This document shows positions 44,301 to 54,100 of a DNA stretch of 64,000 nt, piece by piece. The translations under genes were made by a program, and so were the position numbers. A model generated the notes under the pieces. That model did no database searches, was not told the DNA's origin, and was given only the letters and a program-made list of their open reading frames with translations. Each line of letters begins with the position of its first letter. The stretch's first letter is position 1. This DNA is from Chitinophaga pinensis (GTDB taxonomy: Bacteria; Bacteroidota; Bacteroidia; Chitinophagales; UBA10324), in contig CAMDDP010000002.1 in the NCBI GenBank assembly GCA_945892775.1, positions 1-64,000 of the forward strand, read 5' to 3'.

Positions 44301-47037
44301 TAAGGACACATTAATAAAACTTAATTATATAATTGTTGGTCAGGTAAATGTTGATTTTTATGTAACTGATTCTATTTCAACTTGCCCTCCTCTATCGGAC
44401 ACATTTTTTATTACACCTGTTATTCCAGGTGGATGCGGGAAATATTATTGGAATTTTGGAGATGGGGCTATTTCTCAAATTGATACGCCTTTTCATATTT
44501 ATGGTTATGCAGGAATTTTTACTGTTAGCTTAACAGCTATTGATACATGTCTTGGTTGTTCAACCACAGTCACAAAAATTAATTATATTAATTTAGGTGG
44601 CCCATTCTCAAATCCAGTTGCGTCCCCCGATACTTCGTGTGTTCCTCAGCTAATTTGTTTTGATTTAAATCCAACTAATTCGGTTAGTTTCTTGTGGGAT
44701 TTTGATGACGGGTCTCCACTTATTGCTGGTACATCTTCCATTTGCCATTTGTATGCTGATACAGGAGTTTTTTATCCTTCTGTTGTTTTAACTGATAGTT
44801 CTTTTACTTGTACCTATACAAGAATTGTTGACACCCTAGTGGTTATTCAGCCATTGGCCGATTTTAGTTCGAGCACAAATGATCTGTGTTCGAATGGGCA
44901 GGTAACTTTTATTGATTCTTCCTATTCATTAGGGGGAATTGTTGGTTGGTTATGGGATTTTGGCGATTTTACAACTTCAAATTTGCAAAATCCACCACCA
45001 CATAATTACAATACATTTGGGGACTATGTTGTAATTTTAACAATTACTTCTCATGGGGGGTGTACCGCTATTGCAAAGGACACAATACATGTTACCGCTT
45101 CCCCTACCGCTATTCCCATTATACCTAGTTTAGGATTATGTTTAGGAATTCCTACTCAATTTTTATGCGATACTTCTGGCGCTATTTGTATAAGTTGGCA
45201 GCATTGGGATTTTGGTAATGCTAATTCGACTATTGATACCAGTAACATTTGTAATCCTACCTATATATATCCAAGTGCTTCAACCTATCCTATAACTTTT
45301 ATTGTATATGGTTGTAACGGATGTAATGACACTGCATTTACCAGCGTAACTATTACTGGTCTGCCAACTGCTAATGCTGGGCCTGATGTTGCAATTTGTA
45401 ATAACGACACTGCATTATTGATTGGAACTGGTGGAGATGCTTTAATAAATCCGTTTGAATGGGGTTCACCATTACCACCTACACTTTCTACGGTTTATAA
45501 TGATTCTGTACTTGCTTTTCCATTGGTAAATACTATTTATACTTTAATCGTTACAAATACTGCAGGGTGTAAAGACACAGATGATGTGGTGGTAACTATT
45601 ACTCTTCCACCTGTTGCAAGTATTAGTGCCGGAGATTCTATTTGTCCTGGAAGCTCATATAGTTTAACTGCTAGCGGGGGTACAACCTATTTATGGAGCA
45701 CAGGAGAAACAACAACAACCATTACAGTTACACCTAATGTAACCACAACCTATACTGTTACTGCTTTTGTTGGAGCCTGTGGTGATGACACCTCTGCATT
45801 TGTTTTTGTATTGCCACTCCCCCCTGTTGATGCTGGAGACTCCGCTGAATTTTGTTTGGGGCTTACAACACAATTAAATGGTTTTTCAACAGCCTCTATC
45901 TATTTATGGGGGCCGTCCGCCACATTGTCAGATAGTATTATTTTAAATCCAATTGCAAGCCCTACTGTAACTACAACCTATACTTTAACAGTAACTGACG
46001 CGAATGGGTGTAAGAACAATGACACGGTTTTAATTACTGTTCATCCCTTACCAGTTTTAGATTCAGGGGCTGATCGGAAAATATGTTCGGGCACTTGTAC
46101 GCAGCTCACAGCTACAGGCGCAATTTATTATACATGGAATCCAACAACGGGTTTATTGGATTCCTCCATCCCAAATCCTATTTCTTGTCCAACTGATACA
46201 ATTATATATTATGTAACTGGAACCGATGTTTATGGATGTCAGGGAACTGATTCAATTAAAATATCTGTGTTGTTCCCATTTACAGTAACCTATTCAAATG
46301 ACACTTGTTTTTGTTATAATAATTCTGCGGTGTTATGTGCAAATTCATCGACAATTAGTTTTTATAAATGGAGGCCTATTAGTGGATTGGATTCATCCAC
46401 AGTATCTTGTGTGGAAGCTTCGCCAACTAGCAATACAACTTATACAGTTTATGTAACTGATGAATTGGGATGTTATGCAGATACAGGAAATATAAAAGTA
46501 TGTATTTATCCGCTTCCGATAGTTTTAGCCGGACCCGATGAAACAATTCTAGTGGGAACAACTGCTCAACTTTCCGCTTACAATGTTACAACTCCTGGGG
46601 CGGGTACTTATTTATGGATACCTGATTCCACTCTAAGTTGTAATACCTGTATAAATCCAATAGCTAACCCATTGCAAACAACCATTTATTTTGTAGCATT
46701 AACAGATTTGAATGGCTGTAAGGATGATGATACAACTGTTATAAATGTTTATTGTAATGACAATGTTCTTTTTATTCCCAATGCCTTTACTCCAAATGGT
46801 GATGGTTTAAATGATGAAGTTCAGTTAGAGGGGGTTGGAATAACACAACTTAATTTTCTTCGAATATTTAATAGATGGGGACAGCTGGTCTTTGAAAGCA
46901 CCAATTTTAACGATACATGGGACGGAACATTTAATGGAAGATTAAACGAGCCTGAAGTTTTTGATTATTACTTAGAGGCAGTATGTAGCACTGGACAATT
47001 AATTAGGAAACAAGGAAATATTACTTTGATACGATGA
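41326..47037 (+). CDS. Giant PKD-domain surface protein, T9SS type B (CHU_C) substrate
   Basis: The 1903-residue protein has a signal peptide (MIRFLLTNLLIASLFTTNIFAQ) and many PKD domains. The clearest PKD cores are VWNFGDNTTS, YYWNFGDGAIS, FLWDFDDGSP and WLWDFGDFTTS, between about residues 30 and 1320. Four or five Ig-like modules of the ANAGPDVAIC type follow from about 1345. The last 90 residues are the CHU_C/T9SS type B signal (FIPNAFTPNGDGLND, RIFNRWGQLVFE, GNITLIR). It is rich in cysteine, probably disulfide-linked outside the cell. It is collinear with the 2339-residue protein downstream. The PorP/SprF gene overlaps its stop by 4 bp. The role is probably adhesion or gliding. Confidence 0.92.
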   Translation: MIRFLLTNLLIASLFTTNIFAQSACFTYTEFPVGAPHCQGITLIFTGNCSSGGITYSWDFGAGAIPQFSNIQNPGIVNFPVCGTYAVTLNINGGGGALTSIQNIVIYCDPVACFINNPTTACTGVPINFNSGCSQIGQNSSSLSYVWDMGNGQQLNNANPSYVYPVDTAACYTVSLIVTNNQGCTDFFQIPQTVCITDPPDFQISSTIATTCLQNLLVDFCAPPISGGNPGYIYSWTFQGGTPATSLLACPTGIFFTTGQWDVSCVVTDANGCSSNQFNPNFVNVGNGTTAIILSDDTVCIGESVVASTSISNSYLWSINPLLPPFPNDTSQNVTYTFTTPGTYTINLVANINGCIVPATATVNVFPKPVACINITSNPPSCSFPQTVNVVYCGVAGGWTYNWQFPGGTPSSSILQNPGNITYNSCGRFSILLTVTGVAGCDSTIVLTDTVKIDCPVSCYTITNLPVPGHYCAPLSLNFDAGCSTGSPTQYLWCVQPVGGPTCVPTLNLGQTPSLNFANPGCYDVSLKIVNAVGCTSTAMNVFPGGPICVGEHIVPCFTANPLVQCAPLPVNFLNCTVDSLGVPGGTGFPSCLSWCWNFGDGPGCQSSVQEPEHLYQDTGLMDISLVINNCGCNDTLLIVDYVYIAPPIPNLIYSINCDSPNVVLFDGTSSIGADTYTWSFPGNTTWPIGGTPISSTDSILYVTYPMPNPNLSYTAQLIVCNIASGCCDTTQTNFFLRNLVGIVTIDTIVCYPETSFVTNNSTGANTYVWKVYDLCNGGILVNSMTSALRSYNNPGNAGFISWPAPGNYRIVLRQIAYNLCEDTLEWNVTVRGLTPSFFGAPLSGCAPFITTFTDTTLSSCVSNPISHKFSFGDGSSSPTFTPINSIINHTYTANGSFTVTDSVKDQFGCVSVFSAVAYVNAQTPEVNFNVADTTICVGSQVCFNNNSIGLNLNYVWNFGDNTTSIVSFPCHTYASNGTYTVTLSAIDINGCKDTLIKLNYIIVGQVNVDFYVTDSISTCPPLSDTFFITPVIPGGCGKYYWNFGDGAISQIDTPFHIYGYAGIFTVSLTAIDTCLGCSTTVTKINYINLGGPFSNPVASPDTSCVPQLICFDLNPTNSVSFLWDFDDGSPLIAGTSSICHLYADTGVFYPSVVLTDSSFTCTYTRIVDTLVVIQPLADFSSSTNDLCSNGQVTFIDSSYSLGGIVGWLWDFGDFTTSNLQNPPPHNYNTFGDYVVILTITSHGGCTAIAKDTIHVTASPTAIPIIPSLGLCLGIPTQFLCDTSGAICISWQHWDFGNANSTIDTSNICNPTYIYPSASTYPITFIVYGCNGCNDTAFTSVTITGLPTANAGPDVAICNNDTALLIGTGGDALINPFEWGSPLPPTLSTVYNDSVLAFPLVNTIYTLIVTNTAGCKDTDDVVVTITLPPVASISAGDSICPGSSYSLTASGGTTYLWSTGETTTTITVTPNVTTTYTVTAFVGACGDDTSAFVFVLPLPPVDAGDSAEFCLGLTTQLNGFSTASIYLWGPSATLSDSIILNPIASPTVTTTYTLTVTDANGCKNNDTVLITVHPLPVLDSGADRKICSGTCTQLTATGAIYYTWNPTTGLLDSSIPNPISCPTDTIIYYVTGTDVYGCQGTDSIKISVLFPFTVTYSNDTCFCYNNSAVLCANSSTISFYKWRPISGLDSSTVSCVEASPTSNTTYTVYVTDELGCYADTGNIKVCIYPLPIVLAGPDETILVGTTAQLSAYNVTTPGAGTYLWIPDSTLSCNTCINPIANPLQTTIYFVALTDLNGCKDDDTTVINVYCNDNVLFIPNAFTPNGDGLNDEVQLEGVGITQLNFLRIFNRWGQLVFESTNFNDTWDGTFNGRLNEPEVFDYYLEAVCSTGQLIRKQGNITLIR

Positions 47038-48044
47038 GAAACAAAACGATTGTTTTATTCTATTTTATTTTATTTATGGTGTTGAATGTAACAGCTCAAG
47101 ATGTTCACTTTTCACAATTTTATTCGACACCATTATTACAGAATCCTGCAAATGCTGGTTTTTTTAATTGTGACTATCGCTTGGTTGCTAATTATAAAGT
47201 TCAATGGAGGAGTGTAACAGTTCCCTATACAACTTTTCATGCTTCAGGAGATATTAAAAGAACTAGTGGCAAGAAGAAAGGATTGTATGGTATTGGTGTA
47301 GACGCGTCAGTTGATAAAGCTGGCGATTCAAAGTTTACAACTACACAATTTGGTCTTGCAGGTAGTGTTCATAAGCCATTGGATAATTTTAATCATCATT
47401 ATTTAGGCGGTGGAATTTTGATAGGGTTAACAACTGCAAATATTGACTATACTAATCTTGTTTTTAATGATCAGTATGAGGTTTATAAACCATTGGGGTT
47501 AACAAAAGAAAATATTAGCTTAAGCACATTGTCGTTTTTTGATTTATCGGCTGGAGTGGCTTATAATTTTATTCCTCCTTCATTTCAAAATAGTTTTACA
47601 ATGGGAGCAGCAGTCTTTCATATTAACAAACCTGTAAAATCATTTTTTGATGATGGTACTTCACGTATTTACAGAAAACTTATTTTAAATGCAGGGGCTA
47701 ATTTACATGCAAGTGACCGATTTGATTTTTATCCTAAAATACAATATACGCTACAGGGGGCAAATCAGGAATTGGTTTTTGGAGCTCTTTTGAGGATTGA
47801 TTTGGATAAAATGAAAAACAGTAAGTATGGCGTTTATTTAGGTCCTTGGTATAGATGGAATGACGCCTTAATTATTGTTACTCGATTTGACATTGACCAA
47901 ATGAGCATTGCTTTTAATTATGATTTAAATATGTCAAAGTTATCAGCAGTCAGCGAATCAAAGGGAGGCCCTGAACTTTCAATAATTTATATTGGCTGTA
48001 TTCCTCACTTTAACAAGAAAATTATTTTTTGCCCAAGATTTTAA
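47034..48044 (+). CDS. PorP/SprF family outer-membrane protein
   Basis: The 336-residue protein has a signal peptide (ending NVTAQ) and the family start QDVHFSQFYSTPLLQNPANA, followed by alternating beta strands of an outer-membrane barrel. PorP/SprF proteins work with T9SS; SprF of Flavobacterium is needed to export the giant adhesin SprB and similar proteins. Its ATG overlaps the stop of the 1903-residue CHU_C protein (ATGA at 47034-47037). A second giant CHU_C protein starts 113 bp downstream. It is therefore the likely dedicated partner of one or both. Confidence 0.93.
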   Translation: MRNKTIVLFYFILFMVLNVTAQDVHFSQFYSTPLLQNPANAGFFNCDYRLVANYKVQWRSVTVPYTTFHASGDIKRTSGKKKGLYGIGVDASVDKAGDSKFTTTQFGLAGSVHKPLDNFNHHYLGGGILIGLTTANIDYTNLVFNDQYEVYKPLGLTKENISLSTLSFFDLSAGVAYNFIPPSFQNSFTMGAAVFHINKPVKSFFDDGTSRIYRKLILNAGANLHASDRFDFYPKIQYTLQGANQELVFGALLRIDLDKMKNSKYGVYLGPWYRWNDALIIVTRFDIDQMSIAFNYDLNMSKLSAVSESKGGPELSIIYIGCIPHFNKKIIFCPRF

Positions 48045-48157
48045 TTAATCTAAGGAAGTTTTTCTCAAAATAAAATGAATAAAAAAGAAAATTTATTAGG
48101 TGGGTTAGAGTATGTTTATATTTTTGTTTTTTGATTTAAATTTTGAGATGATTTTTC

Positions 48158-51100
48158 ATGAAATTTTTTTATAAGTTATTTTTTTTAATCTTTTTTATTT
48201 CTCCTTTTGATGTAATTTCCCAGACAACTGCAAATTTTACTTACACATTTGTTAATGGGAGCCAATGTGTGCCTGCCATTGTAAATTTTACCAATACATC
48301 TACTGGTAATCCTGGGCCACTTACTTACTTATGGTCTTTTCAGGATGGTAATCCGGCTACATCTATACTTTCGAATCCAACCGTTCTTTTTTCACCATGT
48401 GGAAGTAAAACGGTAACTCTAACAACCACAAATGCAAGTGGGGCAACCGACGTAAAAACAACAACTCTTTTTATTGCATGCAAACCAGAAGCAAAATTTA
48501 GTGTTACACCTAATTCGGGATGTCCGCCATTAAATGCTCAGTTTACAAATCTTTCGGTTGCTAATTCAGGAACATTACAGTCCCTTCAATGGGATTTTTG
48601 TGATGGAGTTCTGTCTTCACTAGCAAACCCGACACATATTTATACAACTCAGGGGTGTTATTGTACTAAGTTGATTGCAATTAATAGTTGGGGCTGTTCA
48701 AATGATACTACTGTTTATAATAATATTTGTGTCACACAAGCGCCTGTGGTGGTCATTTCAACATTAAATCCGCCAAGTAATTGCGCTGCACCCTACACAG
48801 TAAATTTTTCAGGATTAAATTCATCTCCATTAGTTGGACTCACTTATTCATGGCAATTTTTTGGAACAGGAGTTAGCCCATCAACATCAACTTCCCCTAC
48901 ACCTTCGGTTACTTATAATAGTTTTGGAAGTTATAGTGTAAAACTTACGGTGACATTGCCAAACGGCTGTAGTAGTACTATTACATTAAATAATTACGTG
49001 AATATTGCCGTTAATGTTGCCAATTTTACAGCTTCGGCGTTAAATATTTGTGAAGGAAGTACAGTGGCGTTTAATGGGTCGCCAGCCATTTCTTATAATT
49101 GGATAATTACACCTGTATCGGGTATATCTCCTGCACCCCCTCAAACAATTCAATCACCCAGTTTTACTTTTTCCAACTCAGGAAGTTTTGATGTTTGCCT
49201 GACTTTAACTTTTAATGGTGGGTGTACGGCGCAAAAATGTACAACCATTGTTGTAAATCCGAAACCAACGGCAGATTTTTTAATTAATGGAAATTTAAAT
49301 ACTTGTCAACCTCCTGTTTTAGCTTCTATAATCAACAACTCGTCTTTGGGACCAGGTATTACATATCAGTGGAGTTTTATAGGTGGAGTTCCAGCATCTT
49401 CTACTTCTCAAAATCCTGGGAATATTAATTATTCTAATTGCGGGAGCTATGGTGTAAGTTTAATTGTTTCTAATCAGCAGGGATGTAGTGATGACATGTC
49501 TATTTCGCCGGCTGTGATTATTGATTGTCCGGTTGCTTCATTCATTTGGAATATTCCTACAGGTCTTGCTTGTTCACCCTATACTGTTCCATTTACAAAT
49601 GCTAGCACAGGAAATCCAACAATATGGAAGTGGAACTTTGATTATATTTCTAACCCTAATAATTTTGTTTCAAGTGGAGCTAATCCAACACATACATACC
49701 TTCTTCCAGGTTGTTATACTGTAGGCTTAATTATTGAAAATTCACAAGGATGCAAAGACACCTTAATTATTACAGATGCAATTTGCTTGGGAATGTTAAT
49801 GTCCCCATGTTTTTCTGTTATTGATACTGAAGTGTGCGCTTCTGATGCTGTTACATTTGTTAACTGTACTACGCCTGCTCCGCCCTATCCAACTGGCGCA
49901 GTTGTAACACATAAATGGTTGTTTGATGATGGAGGAACCTCAACAGCATATTCTCCAATCCATATTTTTGCTGATACAGGAACCTTTACAATTACTTTAA
50001 TAGAATGTTATAATGGATGTTGTGATACTTTAATTAAACCTGATTATATAATTGTTAGCCCACCTATTGCCAATCTAATCGAATATTATGATTGTGATAA
50101 TCCACAACAAGTTACTCTTTCAGCGCATCAATCAGTAGGGGGAGATATTTTTACTTGGACTATTCCGAGTGCTACAAATATTCAGTATATTACTCCTGAT
50201 AGTATTTTGGTTACTTGGCCAATGCCAAATCCAAATGCCTCTTATACTGTTTCAGTAAATGTTAGCAATATTCAATCGGGGTGTAGTCAGGATATTTCTG
50301 TTCAAATTTTTTTACGTGACTTAAATGCTAGGTTTAAATTCATTGACTCCATTGGCTGTAGCCCTTATACCTCTAGTATATTTAATACGACAACAGGAGC
50401 ATATGTATATCAATGGAAGATTTTTAATGCGGCAAATTTTGTTGTTGCTCAAAGTTCAGCTCAGTATTTTAATTCTGGCGCCAGCCCAGGAAGTTATACA
50501 TGGAGCACCCCAGGTAATTATAATGTACGACTGATTGCAACTGCATATAACGGGTGCTTGGATACGGCTTATCAAATAATAAAAGTATATGGGCTTAGTC
50601 CAGGATTTACGGCTAGTAGTAATGCAGGATGCCCTCCATTAATTGTGAATTTTACAAATACTACTGCTGCTAATTCTGTTTCAAATCCTGTTTCATATGA
50701 GTGGAATTTTGGAGATACTCCAAGCCCAAATACTGTGCAAAGTACATTGGTCAATCCAACTCACACCTACAACACTGTTGATACTTTCAACGTTAGTCTT
50801 ATAGTAACAGATAATCATGGTTGTAAGGACACATTATTAATTCCTGGATTTATAAATGTGACCCTTCCAATATCTAATTTTATAGCACTTGATTCTTCTG
50901 TTTGTTTGGGAGAGATTGCTTGTTTTTTTAATTTTTCTATTGGAAACAATTTAGCTTACATCTGGGATTTTGGTGACATTGCAAGCGGAATTAATAACAC
51001 AAGTACTTTACCAAACCCCTGTCATCTTTATACTTCCCCAGGATTTAAAACAATAAAACTTATAGTGTTAGATCCAAATGGGTGTACGGATACTTTAATA

Positions 51101-54100
51101 AAAACTGCGTACATAAATATTGGAAATTTATCGGGAAGCTTTGTGGCTAATGTTGTAACAACAAACTGTCCCCCATTGGTTGTCTCTTTTAATAATACCA
51201 CTATTGGTGCGGGTGTTGGCTCTACTTATTATTGGAATTTTGGTGACGGTGTATATTCAGTTGTTCAAAACCCACAGCATATATATTCTGTTGCTGGTGA
51301 TTTTACCGTTTCTTTATTTGTAACTAATTCTTCTGGGTGTACTGACACTATAATATATACCAATTACATTCATATTGGAGGGGCAAACGCAGTAGCATCT
51401 TTAACTTCAAGTATTGGATGTTCGCCACTTAATGTCTGCTTTAATATTTCATCATCTAACTCAATTAATTTCATTTGGAATCTTGGAGACTCAGCAAGCT
51501 TTGCTGATGATACGGCGGTATGTCACACCTATTCAAATCCAGGTATTTTTAGAGCGGAAGTTTTTTTAAATGATGGGGTAGGCTGTGTTTACCTTTATTT
51601 TATTGATTCAATATTTGTTGTTGCTGATACCTCGTTTTTCTCAGTAACAACAAATGATATATGTGCTGGCGGATTTGTTCAGTTTCATGATAGTAGTAAT
51701 GCTATTACACCATTTACTCTTCTTTGGGATTTTGGCTTGACTGGAAGTGCAGATACATCTACTTTTTCTGATCCTATTTATCAATATAATATACCCGGTG
51801 ATTTTATTGTTACTTTAACTAGTGTAGCCCAACCTGGCTGTGCCGATACTTGGATTGATACCATTCATGTTACACCACCGCCGGTTGTTGATTTTACATA
51901 TTTAACTTCTGGTTTATGTCAATCTTCAACGGTTCAATTTTCGGGAAGCATTTTCTCTCTAAGTCCGATAGCTAATTATCAATGGAATTTTGATGATCCG
52001 CTTAGTGGTGCGTTAAATTTTTCCACTTTATTAAATCCAATGCATATTTATAATTCACCCGGTTCGTTTGATGTTATTCTTATAGTAATAGCGAGTAATG
52101 GGTGTTCTGATACCATTGTTAAAAATATTACAATCAATCCATTACCAATTGCTTTAACAAATAATGATACATCTATTTGTATAGGAGGCAGCGTTCTATT
52201 AAATGGAGTTGGTGGGATAACTTATTTATGGTCGCCTTCTATTTCTTTGTCTTCATCAACTAGTGCAACTGTTTTGGCCTCTCCAATAACAAATACAACT
52301 TATACATTAATTGTTACTGATAATTTAGGCTGTCAAGGTTCAGCTTTGGTTGTGGTGAACCTATATCAATTGCCCATTTCTAACGCAGGTGTTGATGCTT
52401 CTGTTTGTGAGAATGATACGATTCAATTAAGTGGGGGTGGGGGCGTTAGCTATTTATGGAGTCCCTCCATTTCTTTAAATAATAATACTGTGAGCAATCC
52501 TTTTGCCTATCCTATCGTAAATACTTTATATCAGTTAACTGTTACAGATGTTAACGGTTGTGTAGATGTTGACAATGTTTCTATTACAGTTGTTGCAGCA
52601 CCTATTGCTATGGCTGGAATTGATACTTCGATTTGCTTTGGAACATCGGGAGTTATTCATGCTTCTGGAAACGGAGTCTATCAATGGGGTTCTATCCCAA
52701 TAGGATTTAATTCTATTCAAGTAAATCCTATAGTTAGTCCAACAATAACTACTATCTATATTTTGAAGGTAACTGATGGCAATGGCTGTTTTGATAGAGA
52801 TACAATAATTGTTACAGTTAATCCATTACCTATAGCAAATGCAGGAAATGACACATCAATTTGTAATGGCAATTCATTTCAATTAAATGGTACGGGTGGT
52901 TCTTTGTATTCATGGTCTCCTTCTATAGGTCTATCCTCTTCTGTAATAGCTAATCCAATTGCCAATCCACTCATAAGTACCACTTATTTATTAAATGCGA
53001 CTGATGGCGTTTGTTTTTCTTCAAGTGATTCAATGATTGTAATTGTCAACCCTCTTCCTTTGGCCTCAGTTCTAGGGGTTCAACCAATATGTCCTGGTAG
53101 CAATTTAACGCTTCAGGCTTCTGGTGCGTTATTTTATAGTTGGTCTCCATCAGCAACATTAAATTCTAATACGCTATCAAACCCGATAGCATCACCTGTT
53201 AATTCTACGATTTATACAGTTGTTGTAACAGATTTAAATGGATGTATTGATGATACATCGGTAGCAGTTACAATTCTTCCAGGCCCAATTGCAAATGCTG
53301 GAAATGATGTAGCAATATGTATAGGTCAAAATACGCAGTTAAATGGTTCAGGTGGTGTTAGCTATTTATGGGCTCCGGGTTTAGGTTTAAATGCAACAAA
53401 TGCTTCAACCCCAATAGCAACTCCATCAATTACTACTTCTTATATTCTTACAGTAACTGATGCAACTAGCTGCGTTGATAATGACACGGTGGTTGTTACA
53501 GTTAATCCATTACCTATAGCAAATGCAGGAAATGACACCTCAATTTGTGTTGGTCAAACTGCTCAGTTTCATGCCTCGGGAGGAAGTAGCTTTTTTTGGT
53601 CCCCATCAACGAACTTGAATGCCAATAATATCTATAATCCAATTGCTACGCCTTCTATTACAAGCACTTATTTTGTTTCGGTTACAAATGGCAACTTGTG
53701 TATCGCCAGTGACTCTATTGTATTATCTATAAATATAAATCCCTTAGTTAATGCTGGACAGGATACATCTGTTTGTTCTGAAGATACTATTCAATTAAAT
53801 GTAGTTGGAGGAATAAGTTTTGCTTGGTCGCCAGTCGTTTCAATGATAAATTCAACCTCATCCTCTCCACTAGTTTATCCAGCAGTTACAACTATCTACA
53901 GTGTTACTGTAACTGATATTAATGGGTGCACCAATAGTGATGATGTTTTAGTTGTTTGGTTGCCGCCCCCCATTGCGAATGCGGGCATCGATACGGAGTT
54001 ATGTGTTTTTGATACGATTCAACTGAATGCATCGGGCGGAATTAGTTATTTATGGTCACCTTCAACGGCATTAAGTGATTTTCAAATTTCAAATCCTTTT